Below are positions 1-5,846 of a DNA stretch of 14,289 nucleotides, piece after piece (the stretch's first letter is position 1; every line of letters begins with the position of its first letter). The notes under the pieces were generated by a model that was given only the letters and a program-made list of their open reading frames with translations, had not been told where the DNA came from and ran no database searches. The position numbers and the translations under genes were made by a program. Source of the DNA: an uncultured Clostridia bacterium (lineage in GTDB: Bacteria; Bacillota_A; Clostridia; Oscillospirales; Acutalibacteraceae); contig CALAEU010000317.1 in the NCBI GenBank assembly GCA_937891215.1, forward strand, positions 1 to 14,289. The letters run 5' to 3'.

Positions 1-79
1 ATTCACAATCGACACAGACAAGTGCGTAAAATGTGGCGTTTGTATGGGTAACTGTAAGCCAAAGGCTATAAAAAAGTAA
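1..79 (+). CDS. C-terminal end of hydrogenase partner subunit (HydB/HndC/NuoF-like), partial
   Basis: Only the last 25 codons are present, in the frame starting at base 2, with a TAA stop at 77-79. They encode a C-x2-C-x2-C-x3-C-[KP] cluster-binding motif, the ferredoxin-like 4Fe-4S signature found at the extreme C-terminus of NuoF-like subunits of multimeric [FeFe]-hydrogenases (HydB of Thermotoga, HndC of Desulfovibrio). The stop codon overlaps the Shine-Dalgarno sequence of hydA, so the two genes are almost certainly cotranscribed and translationally coupled. This matches the usual hydC-hydB-hydA order, in which the partner carries FMN, the NAD(P)H site and Fe-S clusters. The identification rests on this short tail plus context; another ferredoxin-tailed oxidoreductase subunit cannot be excluded. 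Confidence 0.75.
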   Translation, partial: FTIDTDKCVKCGVCMGNCKPKAIKK

Positions 80-89
80 GGAGGAACTG

Positions 90-1844
90 ATGATGGAAAA
101 TTTAGTTAATATTAAAATCAATGGCTTCGACTATCAAGTTCCTGCCGGAAGTACAATTCTCGAAGCAGCACACAGTGCAGGTATTGAAATCCCTACACTT
201 TGCTATCTTAAAGATATTAATGCTATTGGTGCATGTCGTATTTGTGTAGTTGAGGTTAAAGGTGCAAGAAGTCTTGTAGCATCTTGTGTATTCCCTGTTA
301 ATGAGGGTATGGAAATCTTCACAAATACACCAAAAGTAATTGAATCAAGAAAAACAACTCTTGAGCTTATCCTTTCAACACACAAAAAAGAATGTCTTTC
401 TTGTGTAAGAAGCGGTAACTGTGAGCTTCAACAGCTTTGTAAAGATTACGGCATTGAAGACGCTAATAAATATGATGGTGCATTCATTAACTACGCTATT
501 GATGATTCAGCAACTCATATGTACAGAGATAATGAAAAATGTATTCTCTGCCGTCGTTGTGTTGCAGCTTGTGAAAAGCTTCAGGGTATCTCTGTAATCG
601 GTGCAAATGCTCGTGGTTTTGATACACACATTGGTTCAGCATTTGAATACAATCTTAATGATGTTGCTTGTGTATCTTGTGGTCAATGTATCACAGCTTG
701 TCCTACAGGTGCTCTCTCAGAAAGAGATGATACTGCAAAGGTGTTTGATGCAATTAACGACCCAACTAAACACGTTATTGTTCAGACTGCTCCTGCAGTT
801 CGTGTTGCACTCGGTGAAGAATTCGGCAAAGAAATGGGTACAATCGTTACTGGTAAAATGGTTGCAGCTCTTAAAATGCTCGGTTTCGATAAAGTATTTG
901 ATACAAACTTTACTGCTGACCTTACAATTATGGAAGAAGCAACAGAATTCCTTGAGAGATTTGAAAAGAAAGAAAATCTTCCTTTAATTACATCTTGCTC
1001 ACCAGGTTGGATTAAATTCTGTGAACACTATTACCCGGAATTCATTCCTAATCTTTCATCTTGTAAATCACCACAAGGTATGTTCGGTTCAGTTGCAAAA
1101 ACATTCTATGCAGAAAAAATGGGTATTGACCCTAAAGATATTTATGTTGTATCTGTTATGCCTTGTACTGCAAAGAAATTTGAAGCAGAAAGACTTGACC
1201 ACACAGCAGTTAAAGGTCTCGCTGATATTGATGCTTCAATCACAGTAAGAGAGCTTGCAAGAATGATTAAAAAAGCAGGTATCAACTTCAATAATATTCC
1301 TGATGCAGAATTTGATGCACCGTTCGGACTTGGTTCAGGTGCTGGTACAATCTTCGGTGCAACAGGTGGTGTTATGGAAGCCGCTCTTCGTACTGCTTAC
1401 GAAGTTGTTACAAATAAAGAACTTCCTGACTTTGATGCATTTAAAGATGTTCGTGGCGTTGAAGGTGTTAAAGAAGCAACTTACAACCTTGACGGTGCAG
1501 AAATCAATGTTGCGGTTTGCTCAGGTCTTGCAAATGCCAAAACAGTTCTTGATATGGTTAAATCAGGCGAAAAGAAATATGACTTCATTGAAGTTATGGC
1601 TTGTCCTGGTGGTTGCGTAAACGGTGGTGGTCAACCAATCGTTCCAGCATCAGTTAAGAACTTTACAGATGTAAGAGCAGCTCGTGCAGCAGGTCTTTAT
1701 AATGATGATAAAAACCTTAAAATCAGAAAATCACACGAAAATCCTGATGTTAAGGCTGTTTATGATGAATACTTCGGCAAACCTGGTAGCCATAAGGCAC
1801 ACGATATTCTTCATACAGGTTATACTGAAAGAGCTAAATATTAA
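90..1844 (+). CDS. hydA: [FeFe]-hydrogenase catalytic subunit, HydA/HndD type
   Basis: Cytoplasmic catalytic subunit that reduces protons to H2, or oxidises H2, at the H-cluster; in the HydABC/Hnd family it couples ferredoxin and NAD(P)H (electron bifurcation). The 584-residue length matches HndD. Domains in order: plant-type 2Fe-2S (C38, C49, C52, C66); His-Cys3 4Fe-4S site (H98, C102, C105, C111); two ferredoxin 4Fe-4S motifs (C151/C154/C157/C161 and C194/C197/C200/C204); and the H-cluster domain with L1 TSCSPGW (C303), L2 MPCTAKKFE (C359) and L3 MACPGGCVNGGGQP (C505, C509). It lacks the extra C-terminal 2Fe-2S domain of Thermotoga HydA. L1 has Cys-Ser where the consensus has Cys-Cys. A strong AAGGAGG lies at 78-84. 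Both ATG90 (5-base spacing) and ATG93 (8-base spacing) are possible, and ATG93 is better spaced. It follows the HydB-like gene directly and ends at a strong terminator. Group A3 membership is inferred from context. Confidence 0.95.
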   Translation: MMENLVNIKINGFDYQVPAGSTILEAAHSAGIEIPTLCYLKDINAIGACRICVVEVKGARSLVASCVFPVNEGMEIFTNTPKVIESRKTTLELILSTHKKECLSCVRSGNCELQQLCKDYGIEDANKYDGAFINYAIDDSATHMYRDNEKCILCRRCVAACEKLQGISVIGANARGFDTHIGSAFEYNLNDVACVSCGQCITACPTGALSERDDTAKVFDAINDPTKHVIVQTAPAVRVALGEEFGKEMGTIVTGKMVAALKMLGFDKVFDTNFTADLTIMEEATEFLERFEKKENLPLITSCSPGWIKFCEHYYPEFIPNLSSCKSPQGMFGSVAKTFYAEKMGIDPKDIYVVSVMPCTAKKFEAERLDHTAVKGLADIDASITVRELARMIKKAGINFNNIPDAEFDAPFGLGSGAGTIFGATGGVMEAALRTAYEVVTNKELPDFDAFKDVRGVEGVKEATYNLDGAEINVAVCSGLANAKTVLDMVKSGEKKYDFIEVMACPGGCVNGGGQPIVPASVKNFTDVRAARAAGLYNDDKNLKIRKSHENPDVKAVYDEYFGKPGSHKAHDILHTGYTERAKY

Positions 1845-1851
1845 TTAAAGT

Positions 1852-1889
1852 AAAAAATCTTCGAGTATTCAGATACTCGAAGATTTTTT
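1852..1889. terminator. Bidirectional terminator between hydA and the GH125 gene
   Basis: A perfect 17-bp inverted repeat (arms 1852-1868 and 1873-1889) encloses a TCAG loop, with an outer A6 on the left and T6 on the right. A T-run therefore follows the hairpin when it is read from either strand. It starts 7 bases after the hydA stop and ends one base before the stop codon of the convergent GH125 gene. Confidence 0.92.
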
Positions 1890-1890
1890 A

Positions 1891-3174
1891 TTATATTTCT
1901 ATATTTCCATTTGCAATTCTTATCAAAAGCTCTGCAAAAAGACTGTTTGACCACGCAAACCACGGTCTTGTGAAATTGGTTGCATCATTTTTATTGAATG
2001 ATTCGTGCATAAGACCGGTACCAGCGTCAGTTGAGGTGAGCATTCTTATACATTCTTTTACTTCTTCTTTATCAGTACTTGTGAGGGCTTGCATCGAAAG
2101 TGAAATGTGCCATATTTTATCAAGACCTGTGTGAGGACTGCCGACACCTTTTGCGGCACTGCCTTCAAAATACCACGGGTTATTACCTGAAAGAATAAAA
2201 TTGCGTGTATTTTTATAGATTTCATTATCTGCTTTTAAGTAACCCAAATATGGTGCAGAAAGTAAACTTGGTGAATTTGCGTCATCCATAAGAACAAAAT
2301 TGCCTTTGCCGTCGGTTTCATAAGCAAACATTTTTCCGTAACGCTCGTTGTCTATAACAGCATATTCTTTAATACCTTCATCTATATCAAAAGCAAGTGA
2401 GCGACATTCACTTTCAAGTTTTGTATCTTCATAACCTATACTTGCCAATTCTGCCGCTTTTTTCAAAGCACAGACTGCCATCATATTAGAAGGTACTAAA
2501 TAACCTAATTTACAACGGTCGTCAGAGGGTCTGAAACCTGACCAGGTCATACCAGTGTAAGAGACATCTTCACCTTTACCATCATTAGATAATGTGTCAA
2601 GTGCAGGGCAATTTTTACGATTGAAAAAATATGTAGAGTTTGTAAAGTGATTCTGTTCTCTTTTGAATGTTTCAAAAATCTTCCAGAGCATCTCTTTGAA
2701 TTGTTCGGTGAAAATAGAACTGTCAAGCGTTGTCTGGTAGTACTCATAAGCTAAATAAAGCGGAGCACATAATGAATCTACTTCATATTTTCTCTCCCAT
2801 ATAAGTTCGTGATAAAAGTCAGTTTCATCTTTTGCAGAATCAGGGTTGGCTTTTGCATTGAAAGCATTTGAGTAAGGGTCTAGGCAAACATAATAAGCGT
2901 GTTTTTCAATAACGCTTTTAAGAATTGCTTTTAAATCTTCGTCTTCATTTGCGTAACGAATATAAGGTTTTACCTGTGCCGCACTGTCACGAAGCCACAT
3001 AGCAGGAATATCACCTGTAATAACGAAGAAACTTCCGTCTTTAAGCTGAGTAACAGTAGTTTCAATTGTATTTAAAAAGCATCTTTTGAAAAAAGGTGCT
3101 GCCTCAGGGCATTTTTCTTTTAAAATACTTTCAATTTCATTTGCTTTATCTGTTAAAATTTTTGGAATATCCAT
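1891..3174 (-). CDS. GH125 exo-alpha-1,6-mannosidase (DUF1237 family)
   Basis: Inverting exo-alpha-1,6-mannosidase of glycoside hydrolase family 125, which removes mannose from N-glycan-like or other mannosides in characterised Clostridium perfringens and Streptococcus pneumoniae members. At 427 residues it has the normal family length. The family hallmark GDIPAMWLRDSAAQ is at 54-67. RPSDD (215-219) and MHESF (389-393) contain acidic residues that probably include the catalytic acid and base (D218/D219, E391); this assignment is from memory of the family. There is no signal peptide or membrane segment, so it should act in the cytoplasm on imported glycans. The ATG start has a GGAGA ribosome site 7 bases upstream. 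It is transcribed alone from its own promoter, with no transporter or other glycosidase beside it in this window. Confidence 0.9.
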   Translation of the reverse strand: MDIPKILTDKANEIESILKEKCPEAAPFFKRCFLNTIETTVTQLKDGSFFVITGDIPAMWLRDSAAQVKPYIRYANEDEDLKAILKSVIEKHAYYVCLDPYSNAFNAKANPDSAKDETDFYHELIWERKYEVDSLCAPLYLAYEYYQTTLDSSIFTEQFKEMLWKIFETFKREQNHFTNSTYFFNRKNCPALDTLSNDGKGEDVSYTGMTWSGFRPSDDRCKLGYLVPSNMMAVCALKKAAELASIGYEDTKLESECRSLAFDIDEGIKEYAVIDNERYGKMFAYETDGKGNFVLMDDANSPSLLSAPYLGYLKADNEIYKNTRNFILSGNNPWYFEGSAAKGVGSPHTGLDKIWHISLSMQALTSTDKEEVKECIRMLTSTDAGTGLMHESFNKNDATNFTRPWFAWSNSLFAELLIRIANGNIEI

Positions 3175-3221
3175 AAAAAAATCTCCACACTAAAATTGAT
3201 ATTTATAAAATATACACAAAC

Positions 3222-3250
3222 ATTATAGCATATATAAAGAACAAATACAA
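3222..3250 (-). promoter_or_regulatory. Sigma-A-type promoter for the GH125 gene
   Basis: On the minus strand, an extended -10 TGC-TATAAT (core at 3222-3227) lies 17 bases from a weak -35 TTGTAT (3245-3250). Transcription would begin near 3215, giving a leader of about 40 bases. The perfect -10 with its upstream TG makes the call good despite the poor -35. Confidence 0.65.
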
Positions 3251-3262
3251 CACCCAAAAAGG

Positions 3263-3282
3263 TTTGTTAAACTCTTGACAAA
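3263..3282. promoter_or_regulatory. Rex operator (redox-sensing repressor site) upstream of fucO
   Basis: TTTGTTAA, a 4-base spacer ACTC and TTGACAAA form a dyad with one mismatched position. This agrees with the Rex consensus TTGTTAA-N4-TTAACAA known in Firmicutes, where Rex represses fermentative dehydrogenase genes until the NADH/NAD+ ratio rises. The right half-site contains the -35 hexamer of the downstream promoter, so a bound repressor would block RNA polymerase. Confidence 0.8.
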
Positions 3283-3303
3283 GTCAAAGAAATGTTGTAC
3301 TTT
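3275..3303 (+). promoter_or_regulatory. Sigma-A-type promoter of fucO-like gene
   Basis: A perfect -35 TTGACA (3275-3280) is followed after 17 bases by TACTTT (3298-3303), a weak -10. Transcription would start near 3310, about 70 bases before the ATG. The weak -10 would suit a regulated promoter. The -35 lies inside the Rex site. Confidence 0.6.
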
Positions 3304-3309
3304 ATTATT

Positions 3310-3329
3310 AGATAACTTTTAAGTTATCT
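3310..3329. repeat. Inverted repeat at the predicted fucO transcription start
   Basis: Perfect 9-base arms, AGATAACTT (3310-3318) and AAGTTATCT (3321-3329), flank two T residues. Its position at or just after the expected start point suggests either a second operator or a 5' mRNA hairpin. It does not resemble a Rex site, and I do not recognise a regulator for it. Confidence 0.6.
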
Positions 3330-3378
3330 GAACTAAAATTCTTTTTTTGAGAAAATGCAAATATAGGAGGAGTTTCCA

Positions 3379-4527
3379 ATGGCTCAGAGAATCGTTTTAA
3401 ACACAATTTCTTATCACGGTAAAGGTGCAATTAAAGAAATCCCTGCAGAAATTACTGCTCGTTCACTTAAAAAGGTTTTTGTTTGCACAGACCCTGATTT
3501 ATTAAAATTTGGTGTCGCTCAGAAGGTAACAGATGTACTTGACGAAAATAAAATTGCTTATGATGTTTTCAGCGAAATTAAACCTAACCCAACTATTGAA
3601 AATGTTTTAGATGGTGTTAAAGCGTTTAAGGAGTCAGGTGCTGATTCTATTGTTGCTATCGGCGGTGGTTCTGCAATGGATACTGCAAAAGCAATTGGTA
3701 TTATTGTTGAAAACCCAGAATTCGCTGATGTAAGAAGTCTTGAAGGTGTAGCACCTACAAAAAATCACGCAACATTTACAATTGCAGTTCCTACCACTGC
3801 AGGTACTGCAGCAGAAGTTACAATTAACTATGTTATTACTGATGTTGAGAAAAAACGCAAATTCGTTTGTGTTGACGTTCACGATATTCCTGAAGTTGCA
3901 GTTGTTGACCCTGATATGATGGCTTCAATGCCAAAAGGTCTTACAGCAGCAACAGGTATGGATGCATTGACACACGCAATCGAAGGTTATATTACAAAAG
4001 GCGCTTGGGAAATGACAGATATGTTCCATCTTAAAGCGATTGAACTTATTTCCAAACATCTTCGTGGTGCTTGTGAGAATACTGCAGAAGGTAGAGAAGG
4101 TATGGCTCTTGCTCAATATATCGCAGGTCAGGGCTTCTCAAATGTCGGTCTTGGTATTGTTCATAGTATGGCTCACGGTTTAGGTGCTCTTTACGATACA
4201 CCTCATGGCGTTGCAAATGCTATCATTTTACCAACTGTTATGGAATACAATGCAGAATGCACAGGAGATAAATACAGGGATATTGCCAAAGCAATGGGTG
4301 TAGAAGGTACCGAAAATATGACAGTTGAAGGTGCTCGTAAAGCTGCAGTAGCTGCTGTAAGAAAATTAGCAACTGATGTTGGTATTCCGGAAAATCTTAA
4401 AGAAATTGTAAAGGAAGAAGACATACAGTTCCTCTCTGAAAGTGCTTTTGCTGATGCTTGCAGACCTGGTAATCCAAGAGATACAAGTGTTGAAGAAATT
4501 GTTGAACTTTATAAGAGTTTAATGTAA
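3379..4527 (+). CDS. fucO: Iron-dependent alcohol dehydrogenase, lactaldehyde reductase (FucO) type
   Basis: NAD(H)-linked group III (iron-activated) alcohol dehydrogenase. The 382-residue length and sequence closely follow E. coli FucO, including stretches such as NPEFADVRSLEG and TTAGTAAEVTINYVITD, so reduction of L-lactaldehyde to 1,2-propanediol or of related aldehydes is likely. The dinucleotide site has GGGS at 95-98. Metal ligands correspond to D195, H199, H262 and H276, all present. A strong AGGAGG lies at 3365-3370, 8 bases before the ATG. It is monocistronic: its own promoter and Rex operator lie upstream and a long hairpin terminator follows. Rex control implies use as an NADH sink in fermentation. 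No fucose or rhamnose genes lie alongside, so the physiological substrate remains open. Confidence 0.9.
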   Translation: MAQRIVLNTISYHGKGAIKEIPAEITARSLKKVFVCTDPDLLKFGVAQKVTDVLDENKIAYDVFSEIKPNPTIENVLDGVKAFKESGADSIVAIGGGSAMDTAKAIGIIVENPEFADVRSLEGVAPTKNHATFTIAVPTTAGTAAEVTINYVITDVEKKRKFVCVDVHDIPEVAVVDPDMMASMPKGLTAATGMDALTHAIEGYITKGAWEMTDMFHLKAIELISKHLRGACENTAEGREGMALAQYIAGQGFSNVGLGIVHSMAHGLGALYDTPHGVANAIILPTVMEYNAECTGDKYRDIAKAMGVEGTENMTVEGARKAAVAAVRKLATDVGIPENLKEIVKEEDIQFLSESAFADACRPGNPRDTSVEEIVELYKSLM

Positions 4528-4532
4528 GTGTT

Positions 4533-4583
4533 AATAAAAAGAAACTGTAAAAAACTTAACGTTTTTTACAGTTTCTTTTTATT
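4533..4583. terminator. Bidirectional terminator between fucO and the small ORF
   Basis: A perfect inverted repeat of at least 20 bp (arms 4536-4555 and 4561-4580, loop TTAAC) extends by A/T pairs to 4533-4583. A-rich and T-rich outer arms allow termination from both sides. It begins 5 bases after the fucO stop and reaches the stop codon of the opposing 47-codon gene. Confidence 0.92.
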
Positions 4584-4726
4584 TATTTGTTCAGGAAAAA
4601 TGTTATGATTTTAATTCCTGTATAAATAATTAAAAATGCAGATAATACTTTTTTCAGAACATAAATTGATTTATATGCTTTTGTAATTTTTTCAATATTT
4701 TTTAAAGTTTTCAAACAATAATTCAT
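4583..4726 (-). CDS. Small membrane peptide (47 aa) downstream of spoVAD
   Basis: ATG at 4724-4726 opens a 47-codon frame ending in TAA at 4583-4585. A good ribosome binding site, AGGAG at 4736-4740, overlaps the TAG stop codon of spoVAD, so translation is probably coupled to it. The peptide has a basic, Lys/Tyr-rich N-terminal half (about residues 1-26) and then one hydrophobic stretch at about 27-45 (VLSAFLIIYTGIKIITFFL), a likely single transmembrane helix ending in NK. I do not recognise a family, and it does not resemble SpoVAE, which is longer with several membrane segments. It shares the transcript and terminator with spoVAD, which suggests a sporulation-linked membrane role, but this is only inference from position. 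Function unknown. Confidence 0.65.
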   Translation of the reverse strand: MNYCLKTLKNIEKITKAYKSIYVLKKVLSAFLIIYTGIKIITFFLNK

Positions 4727-4738
4727 CTGAGAAATCTC

Positions 4739-5755
4739 CTAATCCGATGTTAATAGTACTCCGTGTGCAATCCCAGGTACGCTTTCGCCCTGCAAAGATG
4801 AAGTAGGGGAAAGTAAAGCTCCTGTACCCACAAATAAAACACGGTTAAGTTCTTTTTTGCGAAGTTTATTTATAATGTAAGAGCAAACAACACTAGCACT
4901 GCAACCGCAACCTGAACCACCTGAGTGAACATCCTGTGTTTCGGCATCATAAATCATAATACCACAGTCATTGTGAATTTTCGAAATATCAATGTTATTT
5001 TCTTTAATAAGCAATTCTTTTAAAAGGTCACTGCCGACTTTACCTAAGTCACCAGTGAGAATTAAATCAAAATCGTAGGGTGAAGTTTTGGTATCGTTTA
5101 AAAATGCACTGATTGTTTCTGCTGCTGCTGGTGCCATTGCCGCGCCCATATTATTTACGTCGGTTATTCCTAAATCGCGTATTTTACCGAATATTACCGC
5201 ATTTACACGCGGATTACCTGGTACAGCATTTTTTAACACTGCCGCGCCTGCGCCTGTAACAGTCCATTGTGCGGCAGGTGGTCGTTGTCCACCGTATTCA
5301 AGCGGGTTTCTGTATTGTCTTTCAGCAGAGCAGAAATGTGAAGATGTAGAGGCAACTGCACTTGTTAATGCTCCTGAATCAATAAGAGTTGCAGAAAGTG
5401 CCAGAGAGAGCGCCATTGTTGAACACGCACCATAAAGTCCTGAAAATGGCATACCAAATTCTCTTAGTCCGAAAGACGAACCAATACATTGGTTTAAAAG
5501 GTCACCCGAAAAGCAACAGTCAATATCTTCTGCCTTTTCATCTGCTTTATATAAAGCACGGGTTACTGCATCTTTTACTAATTCGCTTTCTGCTTTTTCG
5601 AATGTTTCTTTGCCTAAGAATTCATCTTCATGAATTTTATCGAATTCCTGAGCTAAAGGTCCTTCGCCTTCCTTTTTACCTACAACGGCAGCGTTACCTA
5701 TAATACTTGGTTTGTTTTCTAAAAAAATAGTATATCGTCCAATTCTTTTTGGCAT
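4739..5755 (-). CDS. spoVAD: Stage V sporulation protein AD
   Basis: Thiolase-fold protein required for uptake of dipicolinic acid into the developing spore; B. subtilis SpoVAD binds DPA as part of the SpoVA channel. From the ATG at 5753-5755 the protein is 338 residues, the same as the B. subtilis protein as I recall it. Recognisable family blocks are GDLLNQ (84-89, with D85), GACST (110-114, with C111), AERQYRNPLEYGGQRP, GITD, GSAM-like GAAMAPAA, LTGDL, HNDCG, SGGSGCGCSA and GALLSPTS. The longest frame begins at a TTG (5767), but GGTGA upstream of the ATG and the family N-terminus favour the ATG. Unlike the usual spoVAC-spoVAD-spoVAE order it has neither partner beside it. It follows the kinase gene in the same direction but is separated from it by a terminator. 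I could not assign a SigF or SigG promoter. Confidence 0.95.
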   Translation of the reverse strand: MPKRIGRYTIFLENKPSIIGNAAVVGKKEGEGPLAQEFDKIHEDEFLGKETFEKAESELVKDAVTRALYKADEKAEDIDCCFSGDLLNQCIGSSFGLREFGMPFSGLYGACSTMALSLALSATLIDSGALTSAVASTSSHFCSAERQYRNPLEYGGQRPPAAQWTVTGAGAAVLKNAVPGNPRVNAVIFGKIRDLGITDVNNMGAAMAPAAAETISAFLNDTKTSPYDFDLILTGDLGKVGSDLLKELLIKENNIDISKIHNDCGIMIYDAETQDVHSGGSGCGCSASVVCSYIINKLRKKELNRVLFVGTGALLSPTSSLQGESVPGIAHGVLLTSD

Positions 5756-5791
5756 AATTATCACCAAAATTATATTGCCCTGAAAAACGAA

Positions 5792-5829
5792 AAAAAACAG
5801 AAAAATCTAAAAAGATTTTTCTGTTTTTT
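5792..5829 (-). terminator. Terminator after the hybrid histidine kinase gene
   Basis: A perfect 17-bp inverted repeat (arms 5792-5808 and 5813-5829) with a 4-base loop is followed on the minus strand by a run of T. It lies 17 bases after the kinase stop and separates the cyclase-ppa-kinase transcript from spoVAD, whose start is only 36 bases further on. Confidence 0.88.
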
Positions 5830-5846
5830 ATTATTAAAGATTCAGA

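Noticed and set aside
601..1620. Leu/Val/Gln-rich frames at 601-987, 1021-1248 and 1303-1620 inside hydA
   Set aside because: They are alternate-frame readings of the hydrogenase gene, have no ribosome sites, and show low-complexity composition typical of shadows.
5088..5435. Plus-strand frame with a signal-peptide-like start opposite spoVAD
   Set aside because: The Ala-rich hydrophobic N-terminus is the complement of the conserved Ala/Gly blocks of spoVAD; no promoter or ribosome binding site supports it.
5756..5790. Possible SigG/SigF or TATAAT promoter just upstream of spoVAD (GGGCAATATAAT on the minus strand)
   Set aside because: The TATAAT core is only 13 bases from the ATG, leaving almost no leader, and no matching -35 for SigA, SigF or SigG sits at the right distance; the sequence there is the terminator T-run.
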